The notes: generated by a model not told the origin, from the letters alone. A stretch of 40,498 nt of DNA from Leptolyngbyaceae cyanobacterium SM1_4_3 (GCA_012031415.1 JAAUTN010000018.1:1-40498); one strand, 5' to 3'. Counted from the first letter of the stretch, positions 9,869 through 19,753 are shown. Numbers and translations are program-made.

Positions 9869-10603
9869 CTAAATTTGATCAGTTTTAGCCAGAATTCTGG
9901 TCAAAACTTGCTGATAAGCTGCTTCGACGTTACCTAGATCGTGACGAAAGCGGTCTTTGTCCATCACGCGCTGTTTGGGGTCGGGGGCAGATTGGTCCCA
10001 CAGACGACAGGTATCGGGGCTAATTTCGTCTGCAAGCAGCAAGTTTTGGGACGGGTCTAAACCAAACTCTAGTTTGAAGTCCACCAATGTAATTCCACAC
10101 TTTTGAAAGAAATCAGTCAGGATTTGGTTAATTTTGAGCGCTTTGGAGCGAAGCTGTTCAACTTGTTCTGGAGTTGCCAGGTTGAGCAGAAGCAGGCGAT
10201 CGCCCGTCAGCAAAGGATCGCCCAGCGCATCATTCTTGTAATAGAACTCAACCAGTGGCGACTTCAGAACGGTGCCCAGTTCCAGTCCAGTCTGTTGACA
10301 GAGGCTACCAGCGGCAATGTTCCTGACGACGACCTCTAGCGGCAAAATCTGAACTGCCCGAACCCGCATGGTGTTTGCAGAAGGGCGATCGATGAAGTGA
10401 GTCGCGATCCCTTGAGCCTCTAGCAAGTGAAACAGATGGCTGGAGATGGCGCAGTTAATGTCTCCTTTGCCCTGAATGCTGCCTCGTTTTTGGGCATTAA
10501 AAGCGGTCGCATCGTCCTTAAAAAAAGACAGTAAAACACTGGGGTCATCTGTTGCGTAGAGAACTTTAGCTTTGCCTTCGTAGAGCTTTTCGTGAGCAGC
10601 CAT
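9869..10603 (-). CDS. purC: Phosphoribosylaminoimidazole-succinocarboxamide synthase (SAICAR synthetase)
   Basis: Purine synthesis step joining CAIR and aspartate with ATP to give SAICAR. Family motifs: LYEGKAKVLYATDDP near the start, FKDDATAFNAQKRGSI, EVVVRNIAAGS, LVDFKLEFGL and ADEISPDTCRLWD. The start is the ATG at 10603 (MAAHEKLYEGKAK); an in-frame TTG at 10630 would add nine residues absent from the family. 244 aa, normal length. It lies upstream of bamA on the same strand with a 192-base gap, so shared transcription is possible but not shown. Confidence 0.95.
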   Translation of the reverse strand: MAAHEKLYEGKAKVLYATDDPSVLLSFFKDDATAFNAQKRGSIQGKGDINCAISSHLFHLLEAQGIATHFIDRPSANTMRVRAVQILPLEVVVRNIAAGSLCQQTGLELGTVLKSPLVEFYYKNDALGDPLLTGDRLLLLNLATPEQVEQLRSKALKINQILTDFFQKCGITLVDFKLEFGLDPSQNLLLADEISPDTCRLWDQSAPDPKQRVMDKDRFRHDLGNVEAAYQQVLTRILAKTDQI

Positions 10604-10756
10604 GTAGAGATAGGTTGAGATTTTTCTCAAAACAAAAAAGTCAGGGAAAGCATTACTTTACCCCACCCTGGTATCACTCGAATGAAACAGCTTCACAATT
10701 CTAACGGACGGCGGCTCTACAGTAGAACTAGGATAGAAACCAACTGGGAGCAGCTT

Positions 10757-11680
10757 ATGGGAGTTTCTAAAAACCGCCTGGAAATTGAGTTAGTAGGACA
10801 GACCGATCGGTTGAGCAAACTGCCTACGATGTATGATTTGCCCAGCGAAGACCCCAGGGAATCCGGTTTGCCAGACGAATTTCACGACTTACAGCCGCAC
10901 TTGTTAAGCCGCACCCTGCGTTTGACGGGTTATTCGGGCGATCGCTACTTTACAGGCACCGACATGAACCTGTACTACAGCGTCGAGCATCCCCTCTGGC
11001 ACAAGCGCCCCGACTGGTTTCTCGTGGTGGATGTCCCCCGGCTTTATGCAGGTCACGATCTCCGTAACAGCTTTGTAGGTTGGGATGAAGGCAAAGCACC
11101 CAGCGTCGTTGTGGAGCTACTGTCGCCCGGACGGGAAGAGGAAGATTTGTGGATCTACGCCGATGAACGAATTGGGGAACCACCGGAAGATTTACCGCCT
11201 TACACGATCGAAGAAGACGAATCAGGCATCAGCCCCCCGCATAAGTGGCTCGTGTATGAGCAGGTTTTACAAATTCCCTACTACTTTGTTTTTAGTCGCT
11301 ACAGCGATCGCCTGCGCTGCTTTAAATTAATCGAGGGACGCTACCAGGAACAGCGGCTAACAGAAAATTCTCAGATATGGTTGCCTGAACTCAACATCGG
11401 GCTTGGTATCTGGCATGGAAAATTTGATGGCATTACGCGGGCATGGCTGCGCTGGTATGACGCTGAAGGCAACTGGTTACTGACTGACACCGAACAGGAG
11501 CATCAGCGAGCCGAGCAAGAACGGTTGGCAAAGGAACAGGCTCAAGCTCAACTGACCAGGGCCGCACAGAAACTGCTGAAATCGGGGATGACAGCGCTAC
11601 AAGTCTCAGAAATGCTGGGATTGGCGATCGCCCATGTTCAAGCCCTACAAGCAGAAGGACAAGCGAACCAAATAGAGTGA
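10757..11680 (+). CDS. Uma2 family (DUF820) restriction-endonuclease-fold protein
   Basis: Belongs to the Uma2 group, greatly expanded in cyanobacteria and predicted to have a PD-(D/E)XK nuclease fold; its cellular role is not established. Visible features are LPTMYDLPSEDPRESGLPDEFHD, the core TGTDMNLYY...KRPDWFLVVDVPRLY, and SVVVELLSPGREEED, where VEL.SP is the usual acidic motif. A Glu/Gln-rich helix (EQERLAKEQAQAQLTRAAQKLL) and an HTH-like tail (MTALQVSEMLGLA) follow. I start at the ATG at 10757 because GGGAG lies six bases upstream; an in-frame ATG at 10682 would add 25 residues. 307 aa, alone on the plus strand and divergent from purC. Confidence 0.75.
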   Translation: MGVSKNRLEIELVGQTDRLSKLPTMYDLPSEDPRESGLPDEFHDLQPHLLSRTLRLTGYSGDRYFTGTDMNLYYSVEHPLWHKRPDWFLVVDVPRLYAGHDLRNSFVGWDEGKAPSVVVELLSPGREEEDLWIYADERIGEPPEDLPPYTIEEDESGISPPHKWLVYEQVLQIPYYFVFSRYSDRLRCFKLIEGRYQEQRLTENSQIWLPELNIGLGIWHGKFDGITRAWLRWYDAEGNWLLTDTEQEHQRAEQERLAKEQAQAQLTRAAQKLLKSGMTALQVSEMLGLAIAHVQALQAEGQANQIE

Positions 11681-11752
11681 AAGTGAATCTGCGCGTCGCG
11701 TTTGTGTAAATACGCAGCAGAGCAGCAATCCACTCAAATCACTCTTAAGGGG

Positions 11753-12214
11753 ATGGCGATCGCCCCTCGCTTTCTTGATCATGGGGAAGAATTCAACCGC
11801 AGATATCAGGAAGCTGATTCGGCACTCACTCCTCTCTCACCCCAAGCACTATGGTGTAATAGCCTACTGGTTTGTCCGGTTTTGGAGGAAAGGGGGCGAT
11901 CGCACCAAGTCGTTTTACACCTTTATCCACCCCTGGCAGGAACTTGTGAAACATTGATCTACAGCGATGCCGGTGATGGATATGGAGACTGGCGACTTGA
12001 CCACTTTGAAGCAGTTCGGTTTGAACAGGGTTTGGACTTGATCTGGCGAGAAGAAGGTGAGTTTTCGTTTCCCTATACCAGCGTCCGAGTGCAGGTTCAT
12101 GGGTTTGAGCTACAGCAAGTGTGGGTTGATGATGTGGCAGCAAAACATAAGGAGAATGAGTGGAAGGGCGATCGCTTCCAAAAGATTTATTTACAGCGTG
12201 TTTCAGATAAATAA
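11753..12214 (+). pseudogene. Possible remnant of a GH31-type alpha-glucosidase C-terminal domain
   Basis: The reading frame from 11702 to 12214 contains HLYPPLAG, LIYSDAGDGYGDWRLDHF and FPYTSVRVQVHGFELQQVWVD. These recall the beta-sandwich C-terminal domain of cyanobacterial family 31 glycosidases (where YSDAGDGY is a recurring motif), recognised from memory only. The catalytic barrel is absent: upstream lies only about 60 residues, with LLVCPVLEE perhaps a barrel-end fragment joined directly to the last domain. It may be a leftover after an internal deletion. The ATG at 11753 is preceded too closely by AAGGGG, so whether it is expressed is doubtful. It could also be a free-standing small protein. 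Confidence 0.4.
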
Positions 12215-12307
12215 GAGCAAGCATATCTGCACTTCAAGAAAATGGTTGAACAAGCTGCGGCAACGCGAGATAATGAAAGATGGCAATTAACTCAAGAGGG
12301 CTGATCC

Positions 12308-13866
12308 ATGACCCAGACCGGGACTAAACCTGTGGGCACTGAACCCGTGTTCGTGAGTCCAATGGATCACTACAATCGGGAACTCATTGCCAATCTTCAT
12401 CCCGCCGATTGGGTTAACCCTACACCTGCTCAGCGATACAATCTGGTTGTGATTGGGGCGGGCACTGCTGGATTGGTGACAGCCGCCGGAGCCGGGCTGC
12501 TGGGCGCTAAGGTCGCTCTGGTCGAAAAACATCTGATGGGCGGTGACTGCACCAATGTTGGATGTGTGCCCTCAAAAGCAATGATTCGTTCGGCACGAGT
12601 GGCAGGTGAGATTCGTCGAGCAAAGCACTACGGGATCAATGTGCCTGGTGAAGTCACAGTAGACTTCTCAACGGTGATGGAGCGCTTGCGGCGAGTCCGC
12701 ACCGAAATTAGCCCAAATGACTCTGCAACGCGATTCCAGCAAGAGTTTGGGGTAGATGTTTTTTTGGAGAAGCACGGTTTTCAGGCTCAGATACAGTCGA
12801 GGTGGCGGGGCAAACGCTGCGATTTAAGAAAGCGGCGATCGCCACTGGTTCCTCTCCTCTCCATTTGCCGATCGAAGGATTAGAAGAATCCGGATATCTC
12901 ACCAACGAAACGGTGTTTTCACTCACCGAAAAGCCCGATCGCCTTGCTGTCATTGGTGGCGGCTACATCGGCTGTGAACTCGCCCAAACCTTTCGGCGCT
13001 TAGGATCAGAGGTTGTTCTGTTTCAGCGCGGTTCCCGCCTGCTCGACCGCGAAGACCTGGATGCATCAAACCTTGTGCAGCAGGTATTTATCCAGGAGGG
13101 AATTCGTCTGGTTTTGAAGTCACAGATCAAGCGAATCGAGCAAAAAGATTCAGTCAAAGTAATTCACTATGAAGCAGACGGGCAGGAGAATGCCGTTACT
13201 GTAGATGAGATTTTGGTAGGAGCAGGCAGAAAGCCCAATATTCAGGGGTTGAATCTAGAAGCGGTAGGAGTTAAGACCGATTCTAGAAAAGGAGTGATCA
13301 TTGATGATTATCTTCAAACCAGCAATTCTAATATCTACGCAGTGGGTGATGTCTGCATGAAGTGGAAATTCACTCATGCTGCCGATGCTGCTGCCCGCAT
13401 TCTGATTCAAAATGCCTTGTTTGCTGTTGCCGGAATTGGGCGCAAAAAGCTGAGTTCACTGGTGATGCCCTGGTGTACTTACACCGATCCTGAAGTTGCT
13501 CATGTTGGACTCTATCCCCATGAAGCACAGGAACGGGGGATGGAAATTGATACTTTCTGTGTGTCGCTCAACGATGTCGATCGGGCGATCGTAGATGACG
13601 AAACGGAGGGATTCTTAAAAATTCATGTTAAGCAGGGCACCGATGAGATTGTAGGCGCAACGCTGGTCGCTCGACACGCAGGCGAAATAATTAGTCAGGT
13701 TACGCTGGCGATGACCAATGGAGTAGGGTTGGGGGCGATCGCCAACACTATTTATCCCTATCCTACCCAGGCAGAAATCCTCCGCAAAGCTGCCAGCCAA
13801 TACGGCCTCAAGCGCCTCACCACCTTCAAACCGCTAGCCTCCAAATTTTTAGCCTGGAGACGTTAA
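12308..13866 (+). CDS. FAD-dependent pyridine nucleotide-disulfide oxidoreductase (mercuric reductase-like), with one-base frameshift
   Basis: Flavoprotein of the glutathione reductase/dihydrolipoamide dehydrogenase family. The first segment has the FAD motif VIGAGTAGLVTAAGAG and the redox pair GGDCTNVGCVPSKAM. The second has ATGSSP, the NAD(P) motif VIGGGYIGCELA, NIYAVGDV and the dimerisation domain with YTDPEVAHVG and ANTIYPYPTQAEI. The two segments are in different frames. The break is at the T7 run at 12759-12765; one extra base joins them (VDVF, then GEARFSGSDTVEVAG) for 519 aa. The ATG at 12308 has AGAGGG seven bases upstream. No HMA domain and no C-terminal Cys pair are present, so true mercury reduction is unlikely. 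Substrate unknown. Confidence 0.85.
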
Positions 13867-13883
13867 GAATCATGGATAAATCA

Positions 13884-13935
13884 CCTGTGGGGTGAGTGTC
13901 TCACCCGCTCGGACGGGCAAGATGCCCATCCCACA
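13884..13935. repeat. Dispersed palindromic repeat, copy A
   Basis: A roughly 52-base element beginning CCTGTGGGGTGAGTGTCTC and ending GCCCATCCCACA recurs almost exactly in reverse complement at 40249-40300. Its ends can pair (GTGGG with CCCAC) and it contains an internal GGGCAAGATGCCC stem. Similar elements are common between genes in filamentous cyanobacteria. It sits just after the FAD oxidoreductase stop. Confidence 0.75.
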
Positions 13936-14103
13936 TAACTGTACAGTTTCAGTATTTTTACGTAGGGCGGGCAAAGTAAATTGTGCCCATCAAGATGCGG
14001 TTCTTGAACAAATGGGCACGGACGATGCTCTTTACCCCTACTGTTAACACCTTATTTTAGGCTGTTAAGATATCGATGGGAACCAGCTTGGGAGGGGTTG
14101 GCA

Positions 14104-15974
14104 ATGATAGGTCAGCTACTGGGCGATCGCTACCAGATCCAGGAGTGTTTAGGCAAAAAATCGGGACGGCAAACCTTCCTGGCGTGGGATCAGCAGGCAG
14201 AACAACAGGTGGTAATCAAGCTACTCAGCTTTAACCGCGAGTTCGTTTGGGATGATCTAAAGCTGTTTGAGCGAGAAGCCGAAACCCTGCGTACTTTATC
14301 CCATCCCGCGATTCCTCATTACATCGATTTCTTTGAAGTGGAGTCTCCCCAGGTTCACCGATTTGCTTTGGTGCAGAGTTACGTCAAAGCAGATTCCCTG
14401 GCAAACCACCTGCAAGCCGGACGAACCTTTGCCGCAGCCGACCTCAAGCAACTGGCAACCTCCTTACTAGAAATCCTGGTCTATCTGCAAAGTCGTCAGC
14501 CTGCCGTTGTTCATCGTGACATTAAGCCCAGTAACGTTCTGCTCACTAATCGTTCTGGGCATCGGGCGGGAGACGTGTACCTGGTCGATTTTGGCTCAGT
14601 GCAAACCCTGGTGGCGACCGAGGGAGAAACCATTACTGTAGTGGGAACCTATGGCTACATGGCTCCTGAACAGTTTGGTGGACGCACCAGCCCGCAACAG
14701 ATCTGTATGGCTTGGGAACCACCCTAATTCATTTAGCAACGGGATGCCATCCGGCTGATATTCCCCAGCGGCGACTGAAGCTTCAGTTTGAACCCTTGAC
14801 TCAGGTAGACAGGTCTTTCAAGCAATGGCTTTCCCGTTTGGTGGAACCCGATCTAGAAGAAAGATTTGCTTCCGCAGCGGCGGCTTTAGAATCTCTCAAG
14901 TCTAACTCTCTTCCCAAAACTCTAGAATGGGCAGTGGTCAAGGCTGAGCCAGAGGCGATCGCCCAACCCTCCCACAGCCAAATCCAGCGCTCCGCCTCCG
15001 AACATCACCTCACCTTTCAGTTTCCCCCAAAAACTCAAACAGCTTCTCCTCTTCCATCCTCACGGCTCTGGAAAGTAACACCTTTGGCGCTGGTAGCAGA
15101 TTTGGTGATAATGCTCGTTAGTCCTCCGATCGCCATTTTTGCGGCTCTGCTGTGGGTCAGCAGCATTGGCATAGAGACCATCTTTCTCCGGCTGCGCCAT
15201 CGGCCTAGCAATAAACGAAGCAAGCCTCCTGCCCACCCCAACCTCTTACCCAACTTCTTGAAAGTAACCCGTCACCAGCTTATTTTGCGGCTGCATGACG
15301 GTAACTGTCGGCTACAGGAGGGCGATCGCCTCATCACTTCCCTGTCCTTACCCTTGTCCAGTATCAGAGCGCTGGAATATCGGGGCAGTCATGAACACTT
15401 CCATGCGCTGATTATTGAGGCAGATCAGCACTATGAGCTTAGGGGTGAAGGATTAGTTTCCACCAGAGAGCTAAGGTGGATCGCTGAAGAATTAAGCCAG
15501 CGGCTTAATTTACCCCTCCGCCACACTAAAGACTATTTGGTGCTGCCTCCGGCGATCGCTCAACAAGAACCAAAAACTTTGATCGACTTTCCCACCCCGA
15601 TCGCCAAACCGCCCGACACCCAGGTAATCCTGCTCAAGCGAGTCAGTTGGATTGACATCCTGATTCCAATTGATTCCAGCCAGGATGTGGAGGAGTACGA
15701 TCGCCTGCACATTGATGAACATCAAATTCGTCAATCTTTTGCCCAACAGCAAGATCCTCTTCCTGGTCTTCGCATGGCTATCAGTGCAATTGAATACTGT
15801 AGCGATCGGGATCAGGCGACCGGACTTTTGAGAATATGGGCGGGGAAGCGCAAGTATGAATTGGGTAGAGACTTGCTCTCGACTGCTGAACTAGAGTGGC
15901 TAGCTTACGAGTTGAGTGAGTGGCTGGGTTTACCCGTTTACAATACCCCAATTGCCTTATCGGTCTTGGGTTAG
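14104..15974 (+). CDS. Membrane-anchored Ser/Thr protein kinase, with one-base frameshift
   Basis: Hanks-type kinase. Residues 1-200 hold LGDRYQIQECLGKK, the catalytic loop VVHRDIKPSNVLL, the metal-binding VDFGSVQ and GTYGYMAPEQFGGRT, so it should be active. The frame then breaks near 14692-14694. Adding one G gives SPATDLYGLGTTLIHLATG, the expected kinase continuation, and a 623-aa product. After the kinase come one or two membrane segments (LALVADLVIMLVSPPIAIFAALLWV) and a C-terminal region of about 230 residues containing two similar blocks ending in RELRWIAEELSQRLNLPL and AELEWLAYELSEWLGLPV, probably a duplicated sensor or PH-like module. The ATG at 14104 is preferred because GGAGGGG lies six bases upstream. 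Its 3' end overlaps the convergent TPR gene by 18 bases. Confidence 0.87.
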
Positions 15975-16772
15975 TGCCTGGAACTCCTTATTTTTACGCA
16001 GTGGCTCAAACGTATGGTCAGACCGCGCCATCACGCGGTAGAGATTGGGGCTGAGAACCAGCGCCCGATGCAGATTTTTGATTGCCAGTTCAACATCGCC
16101 TTGCAGCGTAAAGGCGCAGGCTTTCCCATACCAGGCGTTAGGATTGTCCGCCCGATGCTTGAGTGAGCGATCGAAGCTGGCGATCGCTTCCTCAAGCCGA
16201 TTCATCTTGCTCAAAACCAGCCCTCGATAGTTCCAGGCGTAATAGCAACTGCTTTTGATCGAGATGGTTTTATCTAGGCTAGCGATCGCCTCTTCATATT
16301 GTTTCAGGGCAGCGAGAGACGTTCCCCGGTTGTACCAGGCGTGATAGTCGTCAGGCTTGAGGCTAAGGGCTTGATCAAAATTTTCGATCGCCTCTTTGTA
16401 GCGGTAGAGGCAGGCAAGCGCATTACCCCGGTTATACCAGGCTTTTTGATCTGCCGGATTAAACTGGATGGCGACACCAAAACCGTCTATTGCCTCTTCA
16501 TAGCGTCCTAACCGCGCCAGGGCAATGCTTCTGCCGTGCCAGGCCAGAGCAAGTTTAGGCTTGATCTTTAGCGCCTTGTCAAAACTGGTAATCGCTTCTT
16601 CATGCGCCCCTGACTCATACAGCGCATAGCCTCGATGCATCCAGGCATCATGATTTTTGGGGTTGACCTCCAACAGTCGATCAAATCTGGCGATCGCCCC
16701 TTCATACCGTCTGAGTTCGTAAAGCGCACTACCCTGACTAAACCAGGCGTGCAAGTCTTGATCCTGACTCAT
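15957..16772 (-). CDS. Tetratricopeptide repeat protein
   Basis: 271 aa made almost wholly of about seven 34-residue TPR units (for example AWYNRGNALACLYRYKEAIE with DQALSLKPDDYH), so it is a protein-protein interaction scaffold, probably cytoplasmic as no signal peptide is visible. The ATG at 16772 (MSQDQDLHAWF) starts exactly at the first repeat. A longer frame to 16922 adds a non-repeat hydrophobic stretch and is less likely. It converges on the kinase gene, sharing 18 bases at the stops. Partner unknown; the adjacent kinase is a candidate by location only. Confidence 0.85.
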   Translation of the reverse strand: MSQDQDLHAWFSQGSALYELRRYEGAIARFDRLLEVNPKNHDAWMHRGYALYESGAHEEAITSFDKALKIKPKLALAWHGRSIALARLGRYEEAIDGFGVAIQFNPADQKAWYNRGNALACLYRYKEAIENFDQALSLKPDDYHAWYNRGTSLAALKQYEEAIASLDKTISIKSSCYYAWNYRGLVLSKMNRLEEAIASFDRSLKHRADNPNAWYGKACAFTLQGDVELAIKNLHRALVLSPNLYRVMARSDHTFEPLRKNKEFQALTQDR

Positions 16773-17093
16773 GACAAACCTGAGCAAAGATGAAATGTGG
16801 TGAATTGGTCTTGGAAATATTGGATGCAATGCCCTGATCTGCCTGAGTAGGAGCAATTCGTAAAACTCTCCTACAAAATCAAGCCTAAATTGAGTAACGC
16901 CATAAATTGAGTATATGGGCATCTACACTCCAGCAGTATTCCCAATTTCCCATAGTTGCCATCAAAACAAAGTAGCATCAGCATTACAGCAGTTTATGAA
17001 TCCTGTTACGGACAGTATTGCAACCGCAAGACGCTGTATTGCATAAAGCTATATTCTATCTTCGGCGCAAAGACTTAACTCAAGAACCGCATT

Positions 17094-18496
17094 ATGGCTG
17101 AATTGACGCATCGCACTGAGCAAGATTCGATGGGCAAACGGCAAATTCCATCGGAGGCTTACTACGGTATTCAAACCCTGAGAGCGACTGAGAATTTCCC
17201 CATTAGCGGGTTAAAGCCGTTGCCAACCTATATAGATGCCTGTATTTTGATCAAAAAGGCGACGGCGATCGCCAATGGTGAATTGGGCTGCATCGCTTCA
17301 GATGTCGGTCAGGCAATCGTCCGGGCTGCCGATGAAGTGTTGCAGGGCAAGCTGCGGGATCAGTTTGTGGTAGACGTTTACCAGGCAGGTGCGGGCACCT
17401 CGCATCACATGAACGTGAATGAAGTGCTGGCTAACCGCGCTCTAGAGATTTTGGGCGATGAGAAGGGGAACTACAAGCGGGTGAATCCGAATGACCATGT
17501 GAACTATGGGCAATCTACCAATGACGTGATCCCGACGGCCATTCGGATTGGCGGACTGTTGGCGCTGGAGCATTCGCTCTATCCGTCCCTGGAAAGGCGA
17601 TCGCCACTCTCAATCAAAAAGCCGATGAGTTTCACGACATCATTCGTTCAGGACGCACTCACCTGCAAGATGCTGTTCCGGTAAGATTGGGCGAAAATTT
17701 TCGCGCCTGGGGTCAAATTCTCACGGATCACCTGACGCGAATTAGACTAGCCGCAAAGGATCTAACCGTGTTAGGGCTGGGTGGCAGTGCGGCGGGGACA
17801 GGGCTGAACACGCATCCCCAATACAGACAGCGAGTTGCCCAAATTTTGTCAGAACTGCTGGGTCAACCCTTGCAGCCTGCGCCTCATCTGATGGCAGCGA
17901 TGCAGAGTATGGCTCCGTTTGTGAATGTGTCGGGTTCACTGCGTAACCTGGCGCAAGACTGCGCCAAAATTTCTCACGATCTGCGCCTGCTCGATTCTGG
18001 ACCTAAAACAGGCTTTAAGGAAATTCAACTGCCACCCGTACAGCCCGGTTCCTCGATCATGCCAGGAAAATACAATCCGGTGATGGCAGAAATGACCGCA
18101 ATGGTTTGCTTTCAGGTGATGGGCTACGATGCGGCGATCGCCCTGGCTGCCCAAGCCGGACAGTTGGAGCTAAATGTCATGATGCCGCTGATTGCCTACA
18201 ACCTGATTCACAGCGTTGAGATTTTGGGCAACACATTGGCTGCGTTAACCGAGAAGTGCATTCAGGGAATTACGGCTAAGGGCGATCGCTGTCTTGCCTA
18301 TGCTGAGGGTAGTTTGGCACTGGTGACGGCGCTCAATCCCTACATTGGCTATCTTAATGCGGCTGCGATCGCTAAAGAATCATTGGAAACAGGCAAATCT
18401 CTGCGGCAGATTGTCCTGGAACGGGGACTAATGGATGAGTCAGCCCTGGCTCAAGTGTTAGATCTGGAGAAAATGAGCCTGCCTCCCAATGTTTGA
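17094..18496 (+). CDS. aspA: Aspartate ammonia-lyase (aspartase/fumarase family), with one-base frameshift
   Basis: Interconverts L-aspartate with fumarate and ammonia. The N-terminus has the aspartase-type RQIPSEAYYGIQTLRATENF, then GAGTSHHMNVNEVLANRA and PNDHVNYGQSTNDVIPTA. The C-terminal part has the family signature GSSIMPGKYNPVMAEM with the active-site serine loop. The frame breaks at the AAA run 17593-17595; one extra A gives LEKAIATLNQKADEF then GRTHLQDAVPVRLGENFRAWG, for 467 aa, the usual length. Aspartase is favoured over fumarase by the YYGIQTLRATENF start, but the substrate was not proved. ATG at 17094, divergent from the TPR gene. Confidence 0.88.
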
Positions 18497-18522
18497 TCTC
18501 AGTTACATTGGTGCGGTTTTTT

Positions 18523-18619
18523 CGGCATTGCTTAATCCGGCTATGAAATTGAGAGGGAAGGCTCGCGGAGCGAGCCTTCCCTCTCAATTTCATAGCTAAA
18601 ATCAGCAATGCCGTTTTTT
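18523..18619 (+). terminator. Very long perfect hairpin with outer stem and T-run, likely terminator
   Basis: Arms at 18541-18565 and 18571-18595 are exact 25-base reverse complements around the loop CGGAG. Outside them, CGGCATTGC (18523-18531) pairs with GCAATGCCG (18605-18613), followed by six Ts (18614-18619). It separates the convergent aspA and histidine kinase genes. The shape suits rho-independent termination of aspA, but the perfect inner arms also look like a small mobile palindromic repeat. Confidence 0.7.
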
Positions 18620-18654
18620 CAAACCTACGGTAGTCCTGTAGAGGAGTGGGCAGC

Positions 18655-19752
18655 TTACTCGTTCAAGCCATTGCTGAGCGGCAGAGTCACGGTAAACGTG
18701 GTGCCAACGTTGACCTGACTGCTGACTGCGATCGCGCCACCCGCCTGCTCTACTACCTGCTTGACAATTGCCAGCCCTAAACCTGTCCCCGGAATTTTAC
18801 CGACATTACTGGCGCGGTAGAAGGACTCAAACAGCCGAACCTGATCAGCAAGGGGAATGCCAATGCCCTCATCCTGTACTTGAACCACTACTGCCTCGGC
18901 TTGACACTGCAATCTGAGCCAAACGGTACTGCAAGGCGGTGAATATTTAATTGCGTTGGAGAGAAGATTAGTGAGAATCTGCCGCAGCACGGCTTCATTC
19001 ACATGAACGGTAAAGCATTCGTTTTCACAGTTAAACTCAATCGTGCGATCGGTGTTATTTCCAACTTTAATTTCTTCAATTAATTCGCGGCAGAAAGGTG
19101 CGATCGCCAGTGGCACACTGTTAGTAGCCAAGCCGTTTGCTTCAACTTTGCCAAACTCCAGGACATCATTCAGCAAAGCCGTCATCGAGTTAACCGCTGC
19201 TTGAATTCGCTGAAAAAAATCGGCGCGTCGTTCGGATGGCAGGTCGGGCTGCTCTAGCAGACGAGCAAACCCAGCAATAACATTGAGCGGATTGCGAAAT
19301 TCGTGGGAAACCATTGAGACGAAATGTGATTTGAGTTGCTTGAGTTCGCGCTCTTGTTCTAGTGCAGCCTGAAGCTGAAGGGAAAGTCGGCGCGATCGCA
19401 GCAGCATTTCTACCCGCGCTCGTAACTCTAACTTCTCGATTGGTTTGCCAATCAGCTCATCGACGGTTTGCCAGAGGTGACGCGTCAACAGTTTGACATC
19501 AGCCTGGAGAGTAATCAGCAAGACGGGCAAAAACACAGGCTGTTCAGCGTGTTTTCTGGCCTGTACCCACTCCCACAAATGATGCAGGGCTGCGCCATCA
19601 AGCACGCACAGGTCAAACGATTCGTTTAGCAGCGGCAGAGCTTTGCCCGCCTGCACCACAGATTCTCCGACCACGACTTCGTAATATCGCCCCAACCAGT
19701 CTGCTAGCAGGCGGCGATTTTCCGTTTGCTCCACAAAAATCAAAATTCGCAT
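18655..19752 (-). CDS. Receiver-histidine kinase sensor (REC-HisKA-HATPase)
   Basis: 365 aa, no membrane segment. Residues 1-120 form a response-regulator receiver with the candidate phospho-acceptor D52 (DLCVLDG) and the conserved lysine K103 (IGKPI). A short helix (QLQAALEQERELKQLKSHF) leads to the H-box with H150 (VSHEFRNPLN), then the ATPase domain with NLLSNAIKYSP, DEGIGIP and GTGLGLAIVKQ. The ATG at 19752 has GGGGGAG about six bases upstream and follows the KaiC-like stop codon by one base, so the two are surely co-translated. A longer frame from 19821 would overlap the upstream gene. The output is unknown; the receiver could be controlled by another kinase. Confidence 0.9.
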   Translation of the reverse strand: MRILIFVEQTENRRLLADWLGRYYEVVVGESVVQAGKALPLLNESFDLCVLDGAALHHLWEWVQARKHAEQPVFLPVLLITLQADVKLLTRHLWQTVDELIGKPIEKLELRARVEMLLRSRRLSLQLQAALEQERELKQLKSHFVSMVSHEFRNPLNVIAGFARLLEQPDLPSERRADFFQRIQAAVNSMTALLNDVLEFGKVEANGLATNSVPLAIAPFCRELIEEIKVGNNTDRTIEFNCENECFTVHVNEAVLRQILTNLLSNAIKYSPPCSTVWLRLQCQAEAVVVQVQDEGIGIPLADQVRLFESFYRASNVGKIPGTGLGLAIVKQVVEQAGGAIAVSSQVNVGTTFTVTLPLSNGLNE

Positions 19753-19753
19753 C

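Noticed and set aside
12308-13866. True mercuric reductase (merA)
   Set aside because: There is no HMA domain and no C-terminal cysteine pair, and no merR or transport genes are near.
13963-14045. Second inverted repeat with GGGCA motifs before the kinase gene
   Set aside because: Pairing is patchy and the segment looks like ordinary spacer with remnants of dispersed repeats.
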